The notes under the pieces: model-generated
Told to the model about the DNA's origin: nothing
What the model saw: only the letters and a program-made list of their open reading frames with translations
The model's database searches: none
Part shown: one piece after another, positions 17,947 to 27,585 of the stretch
Layout of the letters: the number at the start of each line of letters is the position of its first letter
Numbering within the stretch: position 1 is the first letter of the stretch
Made by a program: the position numbers and the translations under genes
Assembly (NCBI GenBank): GCA_016926695.1
Contig: JAFGOB010000125.1
Coordinates: 1 to 64,000, forward strand
Direction of reading: 5' to 3'
DNA from: Dehalococcoidales bacterium
GTDB lineage: Bacteria; Chloroflexota; Dehalococcoidia; Dehalococcoidales; UBA3254
DNA: 64,000 bases

Positions 17947-18903
17947 CTAATTGTATCTGATTCTGGGATCAAACCAGCCGTAGGAAATGTCCACGATAAG
18001 GTTGGAAAGCACGGTAATCGCCGCTATTATCAGCACGCCCGCCTGTACGATCTGGTAATCATGGCTGAAGGCGGAAGAGGTCAGCAGCTTGCCCATGCCG
18101 GGGATGTTGAACACGGTCTCAATCAGTACCGTACCGCCGAATATCATACCCACCTGCATGCCCAGGATGGTGATGACGGGAATCATGGCGTTCTTGATGG
18201 TATGCCTGGCGATGATGAGTCTCTCTCTCAGCCCCTTGGCCCAGGCTGTGCGGATGTAGTCCTGTCCCACCACCTCCAGCATACTGGAGCGGGTCTGGCG
18301 GCATAGAGAGGCTATGGAAAAGAGGGACATGCAGAAGACCGGCATGATAACCTTGCGTATGCTGAGCCAGAAATCATCGAAAGGCGAGGTATATCCGCTG
18401 GTCGGCAGCCAGCCCAGTTTAAGAGAAAATAGATAAATCAGCAGTATCCCTACCCAGAAAGTGGGCACCGTTATGCCCAGATTGGCCAGTATGGTCACCA
18501 GGTTATCGATCCACGTCCCCCTTCTCAGGGCGCAGATTATACCGAACAGAACTCCCAGTATCGTACTGATAAAAAAAGAAAGGGCTCCCAGGTAGATGGT
18601 TATTGGCATTCGCTGCGCAATAATATATGAGACATCCTGGTTATAAAAAATAGACTGTCCCAGGTTGCCCTTGAAAACACCACCCAGCCAGTCCAGATAT
18701 TGCGCGGCCAGTGGTTTATCCAGACCGTACTGATGTCTCAGCTCCGCCAGTTGATCCAGGGTTAAGGTACCCAGGTTTCGCTGAGAGATAAAAAGCATGA
18801 GGGGATCACCCGGCAGCAGCCGCATGATCAAAAATACCAGGATGGTGACCAGCAATAAAATTACAACACCTATCAATAATCGGCGTATTATGTAAGCTGC
18901 CAT
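17947..18903 (-). CDS. dppB: Peptide-type ABC transporter permease, DppB/OppB
   Basis: Membrane subunit of 318 aa, six TMs, with the N-terminal IIRRLLIGVVILLLVT helix and LLPGDPL typical of OppB/DppB. The EAA loop (YIRTAWAKGLRERLI) contacts the ATPase, and the C terminus is YGWFDPRIRYN. The paralogue at 51258 has the same layout. An intercistronic hairpin (18961-18996) separates it from the ruined binding-protein gene upstream. Confidence 0.92.
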   Translation of the reverse strand: MAAYIIRRLLIGVVILLLVTILVFLIMRLLPGDPLMLFISQRNLGTLTLDQLAELRHQYGLDKPLAAQYLDWLGGVFKGNLGQSIFYNQDVSYIIAQRMPITIYLGALSFFISTILGVLFGIICALRRGTWIDNLVTILANLGITVPTFWVGILLIYLFSLKLGWLPTSGYTSPFDDFWLSIRKVIMPVFCMSLFSIASLCRQTRSSMLEVVGQDYIRTAWAKGLRERLIIARHTIKNAMIPVITILGMQVGMIFGGTVLIETVFNIPGMGKLLTSSAFSHDYQIVQAGVLIIAAITVLSNLIVDISYGWFDPRIRYN

Positions 18904-18960
18904 CCAACCCCTCCTGCGAACTGCGCTCTGGCCCCTTCAGTTACTCTGTTGAATTAAACC

Positions 18961-18996
18961 ATGGGAAGAGATCTCATTATGGAAACCTCTTCCCAT
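18961..18996 (-). promoter_or_regulatory. Intercistronic hairpin between binding protein and dppB
   Basis: A perfect 10-bp inverted repeat ATGGGAAGAG / CTCTTCCCAT with a 16-base loop. It sits just after the stop of the binding-protein remnant, where transporter operons often carry a hairpin that lowers permease expression or protects the upstream mRNA. Confidence 0.5.
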
Positions 18997-19016
18997 TTTG
19001 TTAAACTGGTTCTATT

Positions 19017-19350
19017 TCATTTGTTTATCCAGATGTTAACCGGGTCAAAAAAGCCGTTGGTATGACCGCCGCCCCGGTTTATGTCCTGTACGCTCTCATC
19101 TATCACGCACCCGGGGCCGTCCTGTAGATAAGGTACTTGCAGACATTCATTATATAACGTTTTTTGCAGGTCTTTCATCTTGACCAGCCGCTTGTCGATA
19201 GCATATTCCATGGCCATGCGTACCCTGGCATCTTCGAAAGGCAAGTCCAGGTTGGCGTTGTCTGTTATGATGCTGAAAACAATTCCCAGGTTTGGGATAC
19301 CCACCTTCTAGCCCTCTTCCTTCATTAATAAATCAACGAAAACGCCGATC
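19017..19350 (-). pseudogene. Remnant of an ABC transporter substrate-binding protein (family 5)
   Basis: The open frame from 19304 encodes only 95 residues. It begins in a segment typical of the middle of family-5 binding proteins (PFEDARVRMAMEYAIDKR) and jumps to a typical C terminus (LQKTLYNE...VP...FDPVNIWINK). About 200 residues between are missing relative to the intact protein at 49445. Upstream, the same frame continues as LLMKEEG, a TAG stop at 19310-19308, then KVGIPN, matching the ELASSGYTV stretch of the intact protein, so a Tyr codon has become a stop. The N-terminal 300 or so residues and the signal peptide are gone. It heads the dppBCDF unit. Confidence 0.85.
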
Positions 19351-19507
19351 TTTACTAATGATCAATATAGAACTTTGGTAAGTTATTATAGCCAACTCTT
19401 TTTTTGATTGTCAACATCGCATTTCTGGAATATTTGTTCCTTAAAATGGAAATATTGAACATTATACCCTGTGGCAATCAATGTTTGGATAGGATAGGAT
19501 ATTAGTT

Positions 19508-20143
19508 ATGAAAGCTGTTTTGGGTATCATCTCCGGCGTACTTGCGGGCATTATCATGATCTGCGCCATAATCGCCGCCCTGACATTTTGGGGACCGCTT
19601 GATTTAGCCCGTGAATCAGCAGGGGTAAAAAAAGGCATGGCCGGCCCCGCGGAAACGCCTCAATTACCCTCCACTGTCGTAATTATTCCTTCTTTTTCTG
19701 CATCCCCTTCCCTTCCCGATCCCTCACCCTCTGCCCTCGACACGGCCATATCACCCATACAGACCCCGCCTGTTCCACAGGCAAGCCCGCCTTTTCAAAC
19801 AGATACTGCGGTGGATTTCAGTCTTGATATTACCAGGGTGAGTGGCTCGGATTATTCTCGCCGGGTTTCATCCATCCTGACCAATACGGGTGATGCTGAT
19901 GCCCATGATACCACGGTCAAAGTTGAGGCCTACTATCAGGGCTCTAAGATAAAACTCGCAGGCGATGAATATGTCCTGCACAACCTGGGTACCATTGGTG
20001 CGGGATTGGCCGCAACGATTACAACAGATCTTAAGTTCAGCATCCCCGATGGTAACAAAGTCATGAAAAACGGCGCAGACTTCGTTGTAACCATCTCATC
20101 GAAGGAAATAGTCAAAACGTTTGATTACAGTTACAAACCCTGA
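19508..20143 (+). CDS. Membrane-anchored protein with a C-terminal beta domain
   Basis: Hypothetical protein of 211 aa. Residues 4-30 are a hydrophobic anchor or uncleaved signal. Residues 45-105 are a Pro/Ser/Thr/Ala-rich linker likely to span the cell wall, and residues 105-211 form a beta-rich domain (GSDYSRRVSSILTNTGDADAHD) like FxLYD/CARDB extracellular Ig-like modules. It is therefore probably displayed outside the membrane. No enzymatic motif. It stands divergent from the ruined transporter binding-protein gene. Confidence 0.65.
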   Translation: MKAVLGIISGVLAGIIMICAIIAALTFWGPLDLARESAGVKKGMAGPAETPQLPSTVVIIPSFSASPSLPDPSPSALDTAISPIQTPPVPQASPPFQTDTAVDFSLDITRVSGSDYSRRVSSILTNTGDADAHDTTVKVEAYYQGSKIKLAGDEYVLHNLGTIGAGLAATITTDLKFSIPDGNKVMKNGADFVVTISSKEIVKTFDYSYKP

Positions 20144-20288
20144 AACCGCAAGTATATTAACTGAGACCGCTCAGGCCTGGAAGTATTCCGCTAATAAAAA
20201 TGGGTGCTGGCACCGTTCTGTAATATCCCCTGATACCCTATTATTCACCTCAGATATAAAAAAATTTGCATAACAAGGGAATCGGGAT

Positions 20289-20477
20289 ATGTCGTACATA
20301 GTCTGGAGCAAAAAGTGCAAGAAATGCAAAGGGCAGTTCTACTTTGAGGAAAACGAGGATGGAGCATCTCTGGTTTGTATCCAGTGCGGGTTTACCGAAC
20401 ACATCACTGAAAAGGAACTGTCAGACCTGGTTTCAGCCACAATGCCGGAAAATAAAAAACAATTGACCCGGGTATAA
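20289..20477 (+). CDS. Small zinc-ribbon protein
   Basis: Protein of 62 aa with two CXXC knuckles, CKKC at residues 10-13 and CIQC at 30-33, in the order expected for a rubredoxin-like or TFIIS-like zinc ribbon. Only a weak purine-rich stretch (AAGGGAAT) precedes the ATG. Function unknown; such proteins often act as regulators or accessory factors. Confidence 0.6.
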   Translation: MSYIVWSKKCKKCKGQFYFEENEDGASLVCIQCGFTEHITEKELSDLVSATMPENKKQLTRV

Positions 20478-20557
20478 ACAAATTATAATAGTATCCGGGG
20501 ATTAACGGATTTATGAGCCTGGTTGAAGTGGCGTACGGGTAAGAGCAAAACATAAGC

Positions 20558-21001
20558 TCATCCTCTTTTTTCTGCTTCAACTACCTCCGCCAGCACCGCA
20601 ACACCCTTCAACACGACTTCCAGTTCACTTTCCGTCATTCTTGAAAGGACGGATGACATCTGGTTAAATCTGCGCTCACGTAAATTGGATATCAGTACTT
20701 CTCCCTTTTCAGTAAGACGCAGCATTAGCATCCGGCGGTCTTCCGGATTTTCAGTACGGCTTACCAGCTCCTGTTCGACCAGGCGGTCGATTATCCCGGT
20801 TACGTTTGATGGAGTAACCTTCATTGCAGCGGCAAGCTGTCTGAAATTGACTGTGCCCTCGTTGAATATAAAAAACAGGCTTTTCACCTGTGCGATCGTA
20901 AGACTCAAACCCATCCAGATATCAGGATTATACTGGTCCATATGACGGTTCACCAGTCTCTGATTTTTGATTATTTCATTGATTAGACTCTCTTTTTTCA
21001 T
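20558..21001 (-). CDS. MarR family transcriptional regulator
   Basis: Protein of 147 aa with the MarR winged helix: the helix-turn-helix is about residues 55-85 (FRQLAAAMKVTPSNVTGIIDRLVEQELV), followed by the wing with the family motif RTENPEDRRMLMLRLTEKG. It probably binds DNA as a dimer and is released by a small ligand. GGAG lies about 9 bases upstream of ATG 21001. It is divergent from uvrB. A 14-bp AT palindrome at 21101-21114 is a possible operator, but the target is not known. Confidence 0.88.
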   Translation of the reverse strand: MKKESLINEIIKNQRLVNRHMDQYNPDIWMGLSLTIAQVKSLFFIFNEGTVNFRQLAAAMKVTPSNVTGIIDRLVEQELVSRTENPEDRRMLMLRLTEKGEVLISNLRERRFNQMSSVLSRMTESELEVVLKGVAVLAEVVEAEKRG

Positions 21002-21334
21002 TTCACATCACTCCGCCAATTCAGGCCATGAAATTTCTGAATATCCCTAACTTATTGAGTCTTTCAATAATGTTCTCTGGATTCCAACCGGATTCTTGTC
21101 ATTATTATAATAATATACTTCTTGAATAATTTAGACAACTTTATTTTAACTATTTGTTCAGCCTCATTATAATAACCCTCATTTATTGTTTTTTAATTTC
21201 CGTCTGATAATAAAATATTGGCAACCGGAAAGCAAAAAGCAACGGACTGCTCAGCCATCGCCGGGATGGAGTGAAATTGAATACCCTGTATTCACCGGTT
21301 ATACTGGTACTGGAACAGATATTGTGGAGCAAGC
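21002..21334. other. Divergent gap between marR and uvrB
   Basis: AT-rich regulatory gap. The perfect palindrome ATTATTATAATAAT at 21101-21114 contains a TATAAT-like box and could be both a promoter element and a regulator site. No gene is seen; the open frame at 21186 lacks a ribosome-binding site. Confidence 0.45.
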
Positions 21335-23356
21335 ATGCGCCGGTTTGAAATTGTTTCAGATTTTATGATGACGGGCGACCAGCCGCAAGCTGTAGATAAG
21401 CTGGTAGAAGGGATTAACCAGGGTTATAAACATCAGACCCTGCTGGGAGTAACCGGAAGCGGTAAGACATTCACCATGGCCAATATCATAGCCAGGGTAC
21501 AAAGACCTACCCTGGTGATGTGCCATAATAAAACGCTTGCCGCCCAGTTATACAGCGAATTCAGGGAATTCTTTCCTCATAATGCCATCGAATATTTCGT
21601 CAGCTATTACGATTATTACCAGCCTGAAGCCTATATTCCCCGTACCGATACATATATAGAGAAAGAAAGCCAGATCAACGAGGAAATAGATAAACTGCGA
21701 CATGCCGCTACCCAGGCCCTCTTTTCACGTCCGGATACACTAATCGTAGCCTCCGTTTCGTGTATCTACGGTCTGGGGGAACCGGAAGAATATCGCAGCT
21801 TTGTCCTCAGCCTGAACAGCAATGAAAACTATAATTTTTCAGGTGTACTGAGAAGACTGGTTGACATGCAATACGAACGTAATGATATGGATTTTACCCG
21901 CGGCAAGTTCAGAGTCCGGGGTGACACTCTGGAAATACAGCCCGCCTATGACGACACCGCCCTTCGCATAGAATTTTTCGGCGACACCATTGACAGGATC
22001 CTTCAGATCGACCCGCTGACGGGTGAAATAGTAGGCCAGCACGATTCTATAGATATTTATCCCGCCAAGCATTTCGTTACTTCACATGAAAAATTGCTGA
22101 TGGCGCTTGAAAGCATCAAAGCAGAGCTCCAGGAGCGGCTGGCCGAACTGAAAAGCCAGGATAAGCTGCTTGAAGCTGCCAGGCTGGAACAGCGCACCAA
22201 CTATGACCTCGAAATGCTGAGAGAGGCCGGCTATTGCAATGCCGTGGAAAACTATTCACGCCACCTGGCCCAGCGCCCGGCCGGCAGTACTCCCTGGACC
22301 CTGCTGGACTATTTCCCGCCGGAATACCTGCTTTTTATCGATGAGTCCCACATGACCATACCCCAGATCCGGGGGATGTACAACGGCGACCGCTCCAGGA
22401 AGGAAATACTGGTTGACTACGGGTTCCGCCTGCCGTCAGCACTCGATAACCGCCCCTTGAATTTCGCCGAGTTCAATAAGCGTATTTCCCAGGTGGTCTA
22501 CACTTCAGCCACACCTTCTGAATATGAATCAACGCAAAGCTCGCAGGTTGTTGAGCAACTGGTCCGGCCCACAGGCCTGCTGGAACCGGTAATAGAAATC
22601 AAGCCCACCAGAGGGCAGATAGACGACCTTCTCTCCCGTATAAAAAGCTGTGTGGATAAAAAACAGCGCTGCCTGATAACAACACTTACCAAGAGAATGG
22701 CTGAAGAGCTGGCCGACTATTTGCTGGAAATGGGCATAAAGACCCATTACCTGCATTCCGAAATCGATACGCTTGAAAGGGTTGAAATCCTGCGCGACCT
22801 CCGCCTGGGCATATACGATGTGATCGTGGGAATCAACCTTCTCAGGGAAGGGCTTGACCTTCCGGAGGTCAGCCTGGTAGCCATACTCGATGCGGACAAA
22901 GAAGGATACTTGAGATCGAGAGGGGCCTTAATACAGACCATGGGACGCGCCGCCCGTCATGTTGAAGGCCGCGTTATCATGTATGCCGATACGGTTACCT
23001 CTTCCATGCGCGAGGCCATAGAAGAGACCGAACGCAGGCGAAAAATACAGGAAGACTACAATAAACAGCACGGCATTACACCCCAGGGCATCCGCAAAGC
23101 CATCAAGGATATCACCGAAAGGGTCGCGGCCTCAGTGGCTGAAGAAAAAGCGGCCTACATCTCCGCCGGAGAGAGGAATCCGGCCACCAGGGAAGAGGTT
23201 ACACGCTTGATCAAAGACCTGGAAACACAGATGAAACAGTCCGCTAAAAACCTCGAATTTGAAAAAGCCGCCCTGCTGCGGGACCGGATTATCGAACTCC
23301 GAAGGGAATTTGAATTCGCGGATATCGCCGGTGGTAAGGGAAAGCCCTCCAAATAA
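21335..23356 (+). CDS. uvrB: UvrABC system protein B
   Basis: Nucleotide excision repair helicase-like subunit, 673 aa, full length. It receives damaged DNA from UvrA, checks it with its beta-hairpin and recruits UvrC. Walker A GVTGSGKT at 38-45, hairpin region [12 protein letters not shown] near 92-103, Walker B DESH near 336-339, motif VI MGRAARH, and the C-terminal UVR coiled coil (about 630-665) that binds UvrC. ATG 21335 is preceded by GGAG. It is monocistronic, ended by a strong bidirectional hairpin shared with etfA. Confidence 0.98.
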   Translation: MRRFEIVSDFMMTGDQPQAVDKLVEGINQGYKHQTLLGVTGSGKTFTMANIIARVQRPTLVMCHNKTLAAQLYSEFREFFPHNAIEYFVSYYDYYQPEAYIPRTDTYIEKESQINEEIDKLRHAATQALFSRPDTLIVASVSCIYGLGEPEEYRSFVLSLNSNENYNFSGVLRRLVDMQYERNDMDFTRGKFRVRGDTLEIQPAYDDTALRIEFFGDTIDRILQIDPLTGEIVGQHDSIDIYPAKHFVTSHEKLLMALESIKAELQERLAELKSQDKLLEAARLEQRTNYDLEMLREAGYCNAVENYSRHLAQRPAGSTPWTLLDYFPPEYLLFIDESHMTIPQIRGMYNGDRSRKEILVDYGFRLPSALDNRPLNFAEFNKRISQVVYTSATPSEYESTQSSQVVEQLVRPTGLLEPVIEIKPTRGQIDDLLSRIKSCVDKKQRCLITTLTKRMAEELADYLLEMGIKTHYLHSEIDTLERVEILRDLRLGIYDVIVGINLLREGLDLPEVSLVAILDADKEGYLRSRGALIQTMGRAARHVEGRVIMYADTVTSSMREAIEETERRRKIQEDYNKQHGITPQGIRKAIKDITERVAASVAEEKAAYISAGERNPATREEVTRLIKDLETQMKQSAKNLEFEKAALLRDRIIELRREFEFADIAGGKGKPSK

Positions 23357-23360
23357 ATTC

Positions 23361-23389
23361 AAGCCGCCGGAGTACTCCGGCGGCTTTTA
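23361..23389. terminator. Bidirectional terminator between uvrB and etfA
   Basis: AAGCCGCCGGAG pairs with CTCCGGCGGCTT, followed by TTTT on the plus strand. On the minus strand the stem is followed by the short TT of AAGCCG..GAATTTATTT, so it may also stop etfA transcripts. Confidence 0.85.
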
Positions 23390-23411
23390 TATATAATTCT
23401 GTGTAGCTTTC

Positions 23412-24407
23412 CTACCCTACCAGCTCTTTGACCTTGGCTGTGAACGCCGGCAAGGCCTTCTTCCAGTCGGCTACTACACCGTAGTTTGCCACCTTGAAAA
23501 TATTGGCTTCCGCGTCCTTGTTTATCGCCACGATAATCTTGGAACCGGAACATCCGCTAAGATGCTGGCTGGAACCCGAGACTCCGATGGCAATATAAAC
23601 ATCCGGACCCACAATTTTACCGGTCAGCCCGATCTGAAGGCTGTCGGGAACCCATTTGTTGTCGCACGGAGGACGGGAAGCACCTACCGCACCCTTTAAT
23701 ATAGCGGCTAGCTCCTCCAACTGCTTGAAGCCTTCGGCATTCCCGATGCCCCTGCCGCCGGTAACGATGATTTGAGCATCCTCAAGTTTAACGCCGCCTC
23801 CCGCCTCTATTTTCCTTTCGAGGACCTTTGTCCTCAGGCTGGCAGGATCGATTCCCGCGGCGACATTAACTATCTCCCCCTTTTTGCTTTCATCCTTAAC
23901 CGCCGGGGCCATGGCCTTGCTCCTGATAGTCGCAATCTGCGGATCGGACCCGCATACCTGTACCGCCTGGGCATTTCCACCGTATACCGGTTTGGTCATC
24001 AGTACCCGTTTGCTGTCCGCATCAACGGCCAGTGCGATACAGTCCATCACGGCGGCTGTATTCAGACGAAATGCCAGCCGGGGTGTAAGGTCTCGTCCGA
24101 TTTGGGTCTGCCCCAGCAGTACTACCTTCGGCATCGCTTCTTTGATAACCTTTTCCGTTACCGTCAGATACGAGTCTATCAAATATTCTTTCAATAGCGG
24201 GTCATCTACCGCGTAGACCTTGCTGGCGCCGTAAGAAGCAGCCTCCTGGGCGAGAGCGGAGATACCGCTCCCTATTACCACTGCGCTCATTGGCTCTCCT
24301 GACTCCTCCGCCAGGCGGCTTCCCGCCCCTAAAAGTTCAACAGCGATAGGGGCCAGTTTATCATTTGCCACTTCGCAAAAAACCAGGATACCGTTATATT
24401 CAGCCAT
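23412..24407 (-). CDS. etfA: Electron transfer flavoprotein, alpha subunit
   Basis: 331 aa. With EtfB it forms an FAD-containing electron carrier linking acyl-CoA dehydrogenases or similar enzymes to the quinone pool or ferredoxin. The C-terminal FAD domain carries GGRGIGNAEGF, GASRPPCDNKWVP and the signature IGVSGSSQHLSG. Second gene of the etfBA pair, 43 bases after etfB. There is no extra ferredoxin domain, so it is not obviously of the bifurcating, ferredoxin-fused sort, though bifurcation cannot be excluded. No dehydrogenase partner lies beside it. Confidence 0.95.
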   Translation of the reverse strand: MAEYNGILVFCEVANDKLAPIAVELLGAGSRLAEESGEPMSAVVIGSGISALAQEAASYGASKVYAVDDPLLKEYLIDSYLTVTEKVIKEAMPKVVLLGQTQIGRDLTPRLAFRLNTAAVMDCIALAVDADSKRVLMTKPVYGGNAQAVQVCGSDPQIATIRSKAMAPAVKDESKKGEIVNVAAGIDPASLRTKVLERKIEAGGGVKLEDAQIIVTGGRGIGNAEGFKQLEELAAILKGAVGASRPPCDNKWVPDSLQIGLTGKIVGPDVYIAIGVSGSSQHLSGCSGSKIIVAINKDAEANIFKVANYGVVADWKKALPAFTAKVKELVG

Positions 24408-24450
24408 ATTTATCTCTTCTCCTTGAAATTAATAATCTCCCAAACGGTTT

Positions 24451-25251
24451 TTAGAGTACTTTGACCTCCCTTAATCGCTGCGCCAGCTTGGAGGCGGCCT
24501 CTTCCGGAGTATCTGCCGTCACAACCTCGCAGGTGCTCTCACGCACGGGCTGGAATAGCTTGACCAGTTTGGACCTCCTCCCGGCAGCGCCTATCTGGGA
24601 CGGATCGGCGCCTATATCCGCCGGTTTCCAGACAATAGGCTCTTTACGCTTGGCCATCATGATCCCCTTGACATTCGGATACCTGGGAGTAGCATGCTCA
24701 TTGCTGAGAGTGAACACCGCCGGGAGTCCTACCTCTATCAACTCAAATCCATCGGGAATCACCTTCTCAACTTTGGCATTCGTTCCCTCTACTTCGATTT
24801 TCCGCACAATATTCACGCTGGGCAGTCCCAGGATTTCCGCTATACCGGAACCCACCTGCCCGGCATCCCAATCGGCGGCCTGCCGGCCGCACAGGACTAT
24901 GTCGTATTGCCCTATCTTCTTGATAGCCATTGATATGGCATAGGCCGTGGACCAGCTATCTCCGTCCACGAAAGCCGGATCTTCCAGCAGTACCAGATCG
25001 TCCACTCCCATTGAAAGCGGCTTCTTCACTACATCCCTTAACAGATTCACCCCAAGGCTTATGGCGGTAATTTTGCCCCCCGTCTTTTCTTTAATCCTTA
25101 GGGCTGCCTCAACCGCGTATTCATCAAAGGTGCTGATTACCGGCGGCATACCGGTAGGCGGTACTACCTGGTTGGTCGAGGCATCTATCTTGAAGCTGCT
25201 TGGAGGAGCTTCAGGATCGATTACCTGTTTAACGCATACAATGATATTCAT
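24451..25251 (-). CDS. etfB: Electron transfer flavoprotein, beta subunit
   Basis: 266 aa from ATG 25251. The start MNIIVCVKQVIDPEAPP is typical for the family. The nucleotide-binding stretch GRQAADWDAGQVG (about residue 118) resembles that of the NAD- or AMP-binding beta subunits. AAGGAGG lies upstream, with rather long 11-base spacing; the open frame continues to 25305 but those residues are not family-like. It leads the etfBA operon. Confidence 0.95.
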   Translation of the reverse strand: MNIIVCVKQVIDPEAPPSSFKIDASTNQVVPPTGMPPVISTFDEYAVEAALRIKEKTGGKITAISLGVNLLRDVVKKPLSMGVDDLVLLEDPAFVDGDSWSTAYAISMAIKKIGQYDIVLCGRQAADWDAGQVGSGIAEILGLPSVNIVRKIEVEGTNAKVEKVIPDGFELIEVGLPAVFTLSNEHATPRYPNVKGIMMAKRKEPIVWKPADIGADPSQIGAAGRRSKLVKLFQPVRESTCEVVTADTPEEAASKLAQRLREVKVL

Positions 25252-25572
25252 CCGGATACTATCCTCCTTATTATATATGAAGCGACAATAATTGTACTTT
25301 ATCATCAGGTGAAAACCCTGTCAATTTACTCCCTATCAAATTTTTTTATTATCCCCGCATAGTTTTTTATAACCCCCTTCAGGAGATTTAGATCTAAAGG
25401 AATACCGCTGCACGTAAAATGTTCACTGTTAGCTTTAGAATATGCTCTTCAATTTTATGTTAAATACCGTGTAAATTAATCGCGGATATTTATTATGGTA
25501 TAATTACTCCAGTATTCCTCATTCTGGCCGCCGGTTTGGGCCGGTACCATACCGAAGGACGTTGAACCTGCC
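25252..25572. other. Divergent gap between etfB and an MFS gene
   Basis: AT-rich regulatory region of 321 bases. The only clear element is the extended -10 at 25496-25504 for the plus-strand gene. No gene is seen. Confidence 0.5.
25496..25504 (+). promoter_or_regulatory. Extended -10 promoter of the OFA-type MFS gene
   Basis: TGGTATAAT, an extended -10 box with a perfect TATAAT at 25499-25504. The -35 region is poor. Leader about 60 bases. Confidence 0.55.
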
Positions 25573-26850
25573 TTGACAAAAAGCTTAGCAAAGCCAAACG
25601 GACCCCCGCACGGATCGGACTCGCGCTTTTTCTACGGATACATTGTCGCAATGGCCGCGTTCATTATTATTTTCGCTGCTTACGGAATGCGGTTCTCATA
25701 CGGCGTCTATTTCAAGCCCATGGCAGCCGAACTGGGTTATTCCAGCGCTGTGACCGCGGCGGCTTTCTCAGTCTCAATGTTCCTTGAAGGGGTTTTCTCT
25801 CTGGTTCTGGGCGGCCTGACGGATAAATACGGTCCGCGTATCGTTTTAACCTGCTCCAGTATAGTAGTGGGTACCGGTTATTTTCTGATGCCCTTTGTGC
25901 ACTCACCCTGGCAGCTATACACCTTTTACGGCCTTATTATCGGGGTTGGCATGGGAGGTATTTTCGTTCCCATGGTTTCAATCACCGCCAGGTGGTTTAC
26001 AGCCCGCAGAAACCTGATGACCGGATTGGTCTCCAGTGGAGCAGGCATCGGTATGCTGATCATTCCTGTCGTTTCCTCTCGCCTGATTGAGAATCTAGGC
26101 TGGAGGTCAACCTTTGTTATTATGGGAATAGTGATACTGGTGGTCGTGCTGATCGCAGCCCAGTTCCTCAAACGCGATCCATCCCGGATCGGGGCCCTCC
26201 CTTACGGCGAAAAACAGCCGCAGGGTAATGAACCTGTAGCACCCCCCGCCGGCTTCTCATTCTCTGAAGCGATTCGCCTTCCCCAGTTCTGGTTCCTGTT
26301 TGCCATGATGTTCTGGTACGGCTTCTACTCTTCATCTATTAACGTCCATATCGTGCCGGATGCTATCAATGCGGGCATGGCTCCTACCACCGCAGCTAAT
26401 ATCATGGCTGTCAGCGGAGGCCTGCTGGTCATCGGAAGGATAATTCTGGGAACGACAGCTGATAAAATCGGCAACAAACGGGTCTTTATTATCGGTTTTA
26501 TCCTCTCTTTCCTGGCAATGGTCTGGATTATCTTAAACCAGGCCCACTGGGCGTTTTTCCTCTTTGCTGTGTTTATCGGTTTTTCCCAGGGAGGAATCGG
26601 CACATCCCAGTCTCCCATCACCGCCAGCCTTTTCGGATTGAGATATCATGGATTAATCTTTGGCTGTATCGGTCTAGGCTATACCTTCGGAGCCGCATTC
26701 GGGCCATTTATTACAGGGTTAATCTTTGACCTGACCGGCAGCTATCACCTGGCCATGATAGTATGTACCTGCACCTGCATAGTGTCTCTTGTTCTCGCCT
26801 GCCTGATCAGGCCGGTAAGAAATTCTCTTTTTTCCTCCAAACGGCTGTAA
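25573..26850 (+). CDS. MFS transporter, oxalate/formate antiporter (OFA)-like
   Basis: 425 aa with 12 predicted TMs. The opening FFYGYIVAMAAFIIIFAAYG and GGLTDKYGPR loop match the OFA/monocarboxylate group of the major facilitator superfamily, suggesting transport of a small carboxylate. The central cytoplasmic loop (about 200-220) is charged. The TTG at 25573 is taken as start; GAAGGA lies 15 bases upstream, so the exact start is uncertain. It converges with the cupin gene, the two stops being only 12 bases apart. Confidence 0.85.
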   Translation: MTKSLAKPNGPPHGSDSRFFYGYIVAMAAFIIIFAAYGMRFSYGVYFKPMAAELGYSSAVTAAAFSVSMFLEGVFSLVLGGLTDKYGPRIVLTCSSIVVGTGYFLMPFVHSPWQLYTFYGLIIGVGMGGIFVPMVSITARWFTARRNLMTGLVSSGAGIGMLIIPVVSSRLIENLGWRSTFVIMGIVILVVVLIAAQFLKRDPSRIGALPYGEKQPQGNEPVAPPAGFSFSEAIRLPQFWFLFAMMFWYGFYSSSINVHIVPDAINAGMAPTTAANIMAVSGGLLVIGRIILGTTADKIGNKRVFIIGFILSFLAMVWIILNQAHWAFFLFAVFIGFSQGGIGTSQSPITASLFGLRYHGLIFGCIGLGYTFGAAFGPFITGLIFDLTGSYHLAMIVCTCTCIVSLVLACLIRPVRNSLFSSKRL

Positions 26851-26862
26851 AAAACTATACTT

Positions 26863-27309
26863 TTACTTCTTCCGCTCGTATCTGTCCACGGTGAAAGTCA
26901 GGTCGTTATACAGTATGGGCTTTGCCGGATCATTTACTTTCTTGAAGTTAAGAGGACCGTGACGCATGCCGGCTCGAACATATACTATCGCAGGTTTGGT
27001 TATAACCAGCTTCTCCAGCGGTCCATCCTGTTCACCCAGTGAAAGCTCAACCTCTCCACCCAGTTCCATCATATTCTTGACGTCTCCGCCAAAAAACATC
27101 AGGTATTGGTCGAAATCATGATAATGGGTCTCCGATACCATTTCGAATGGCTGTGAGATCGGCCACCATGTCATTGTGAAATCATGACCTCCGAAGTTCT
27201 CATTGCTCATCATGGCCAGAACAGGCCCCTTTACCTGGGGATGGACCTCCTGGGCTTTCTGGGACTGGATATCATACTTGATATACTTTTCCAAACTCGA
27301 GTCTGCCAT
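26863..27309 (-). CDS. Single-domain cupin, 148 aa (paralogue family)
   Basis: One cupin domain of the same family as the bicupins at 9322 and 12804. It has HYHDFDQY (HxH with Gln in the Glu position), the signature LGEQDGPLEKLVIT and the late His in AGMRHGP. AAAGGAGGG lies 7 bases before ATG 27309. An N-terminal extension of about 30 residues precedes the barrel. It is divergent from a SnoaL-like gene 276 bases away, repeating the cupin-SnoaL pairing seen at 12804-14430. Likely a metal-binding enzyme subunit or sensor; not determined. Confidence 0.75.
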   Translation of the reverse strand: MADSSLEKYIKYDIQSQKAQEVHPQVKGPVLAMMSNENFGGHDFTMTWWPISQPFEMVSETHYHDFDQYLMFFGGDVKNMMELGGEVELSLGEQDGPLEKLVITKPAIVYVRAGMRHGPLNFKKVNDPAKPILYNDLTFTVDRYERKK

Positions 27310-27428
27310 ACTGTTTCCCTCCTTTCATTTCCTCAATACTGGCTGAAACCTGATTGGTTGTGCGTTGATGCCTGAATAAGCCGGGGGTACAGTTTAAAAT
27401 GTTCTTATGAGACCAAACATATAGACGT

Positions 27429-27437
27429 ATTATAGCA
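27429..27437 (-). promoter_or_regulatory. Extended -10 promoter of the 148-aa cupin gene
   Basis: On the minus strand TGCTATAAT, an extended -10 with a perfect TATAAT (plus-strand 27429-27434). A TTGACA lies only 7 bases further upstream, too close to act as its -35 box. Confidence 0.5.
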
Positions 27438-27520
27438 TGTCTGTCAAGCCGGCGCAGTAATCCTCCTGCATCTGAACGGAGACCGCTATCCCCGTATCCG
27501 CACATGACTGGCTGCCCGTA

Positions 27521-27549
27521 TGGTCACTTGCTCATTTTCATGCTATACT
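27521..27549 (+). promoter_or_regulatory. Promoter of the divergent SnoaL-like gene
   Basis: TGGTCA at 27521-27526, 17-base spacer, and TGCTATACT (extended -10, box at 27544-27549). Transcription would start near 27556, 30 bases before the GTG. The minus-strand cupin promoter uses the same CATGCTATA core, so the pair may be co-regulated. Confidence 0.55.
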
Positions 27550-27585
27550 GCCATAATCGATAACAATTATCAGAGGAGATCGATC

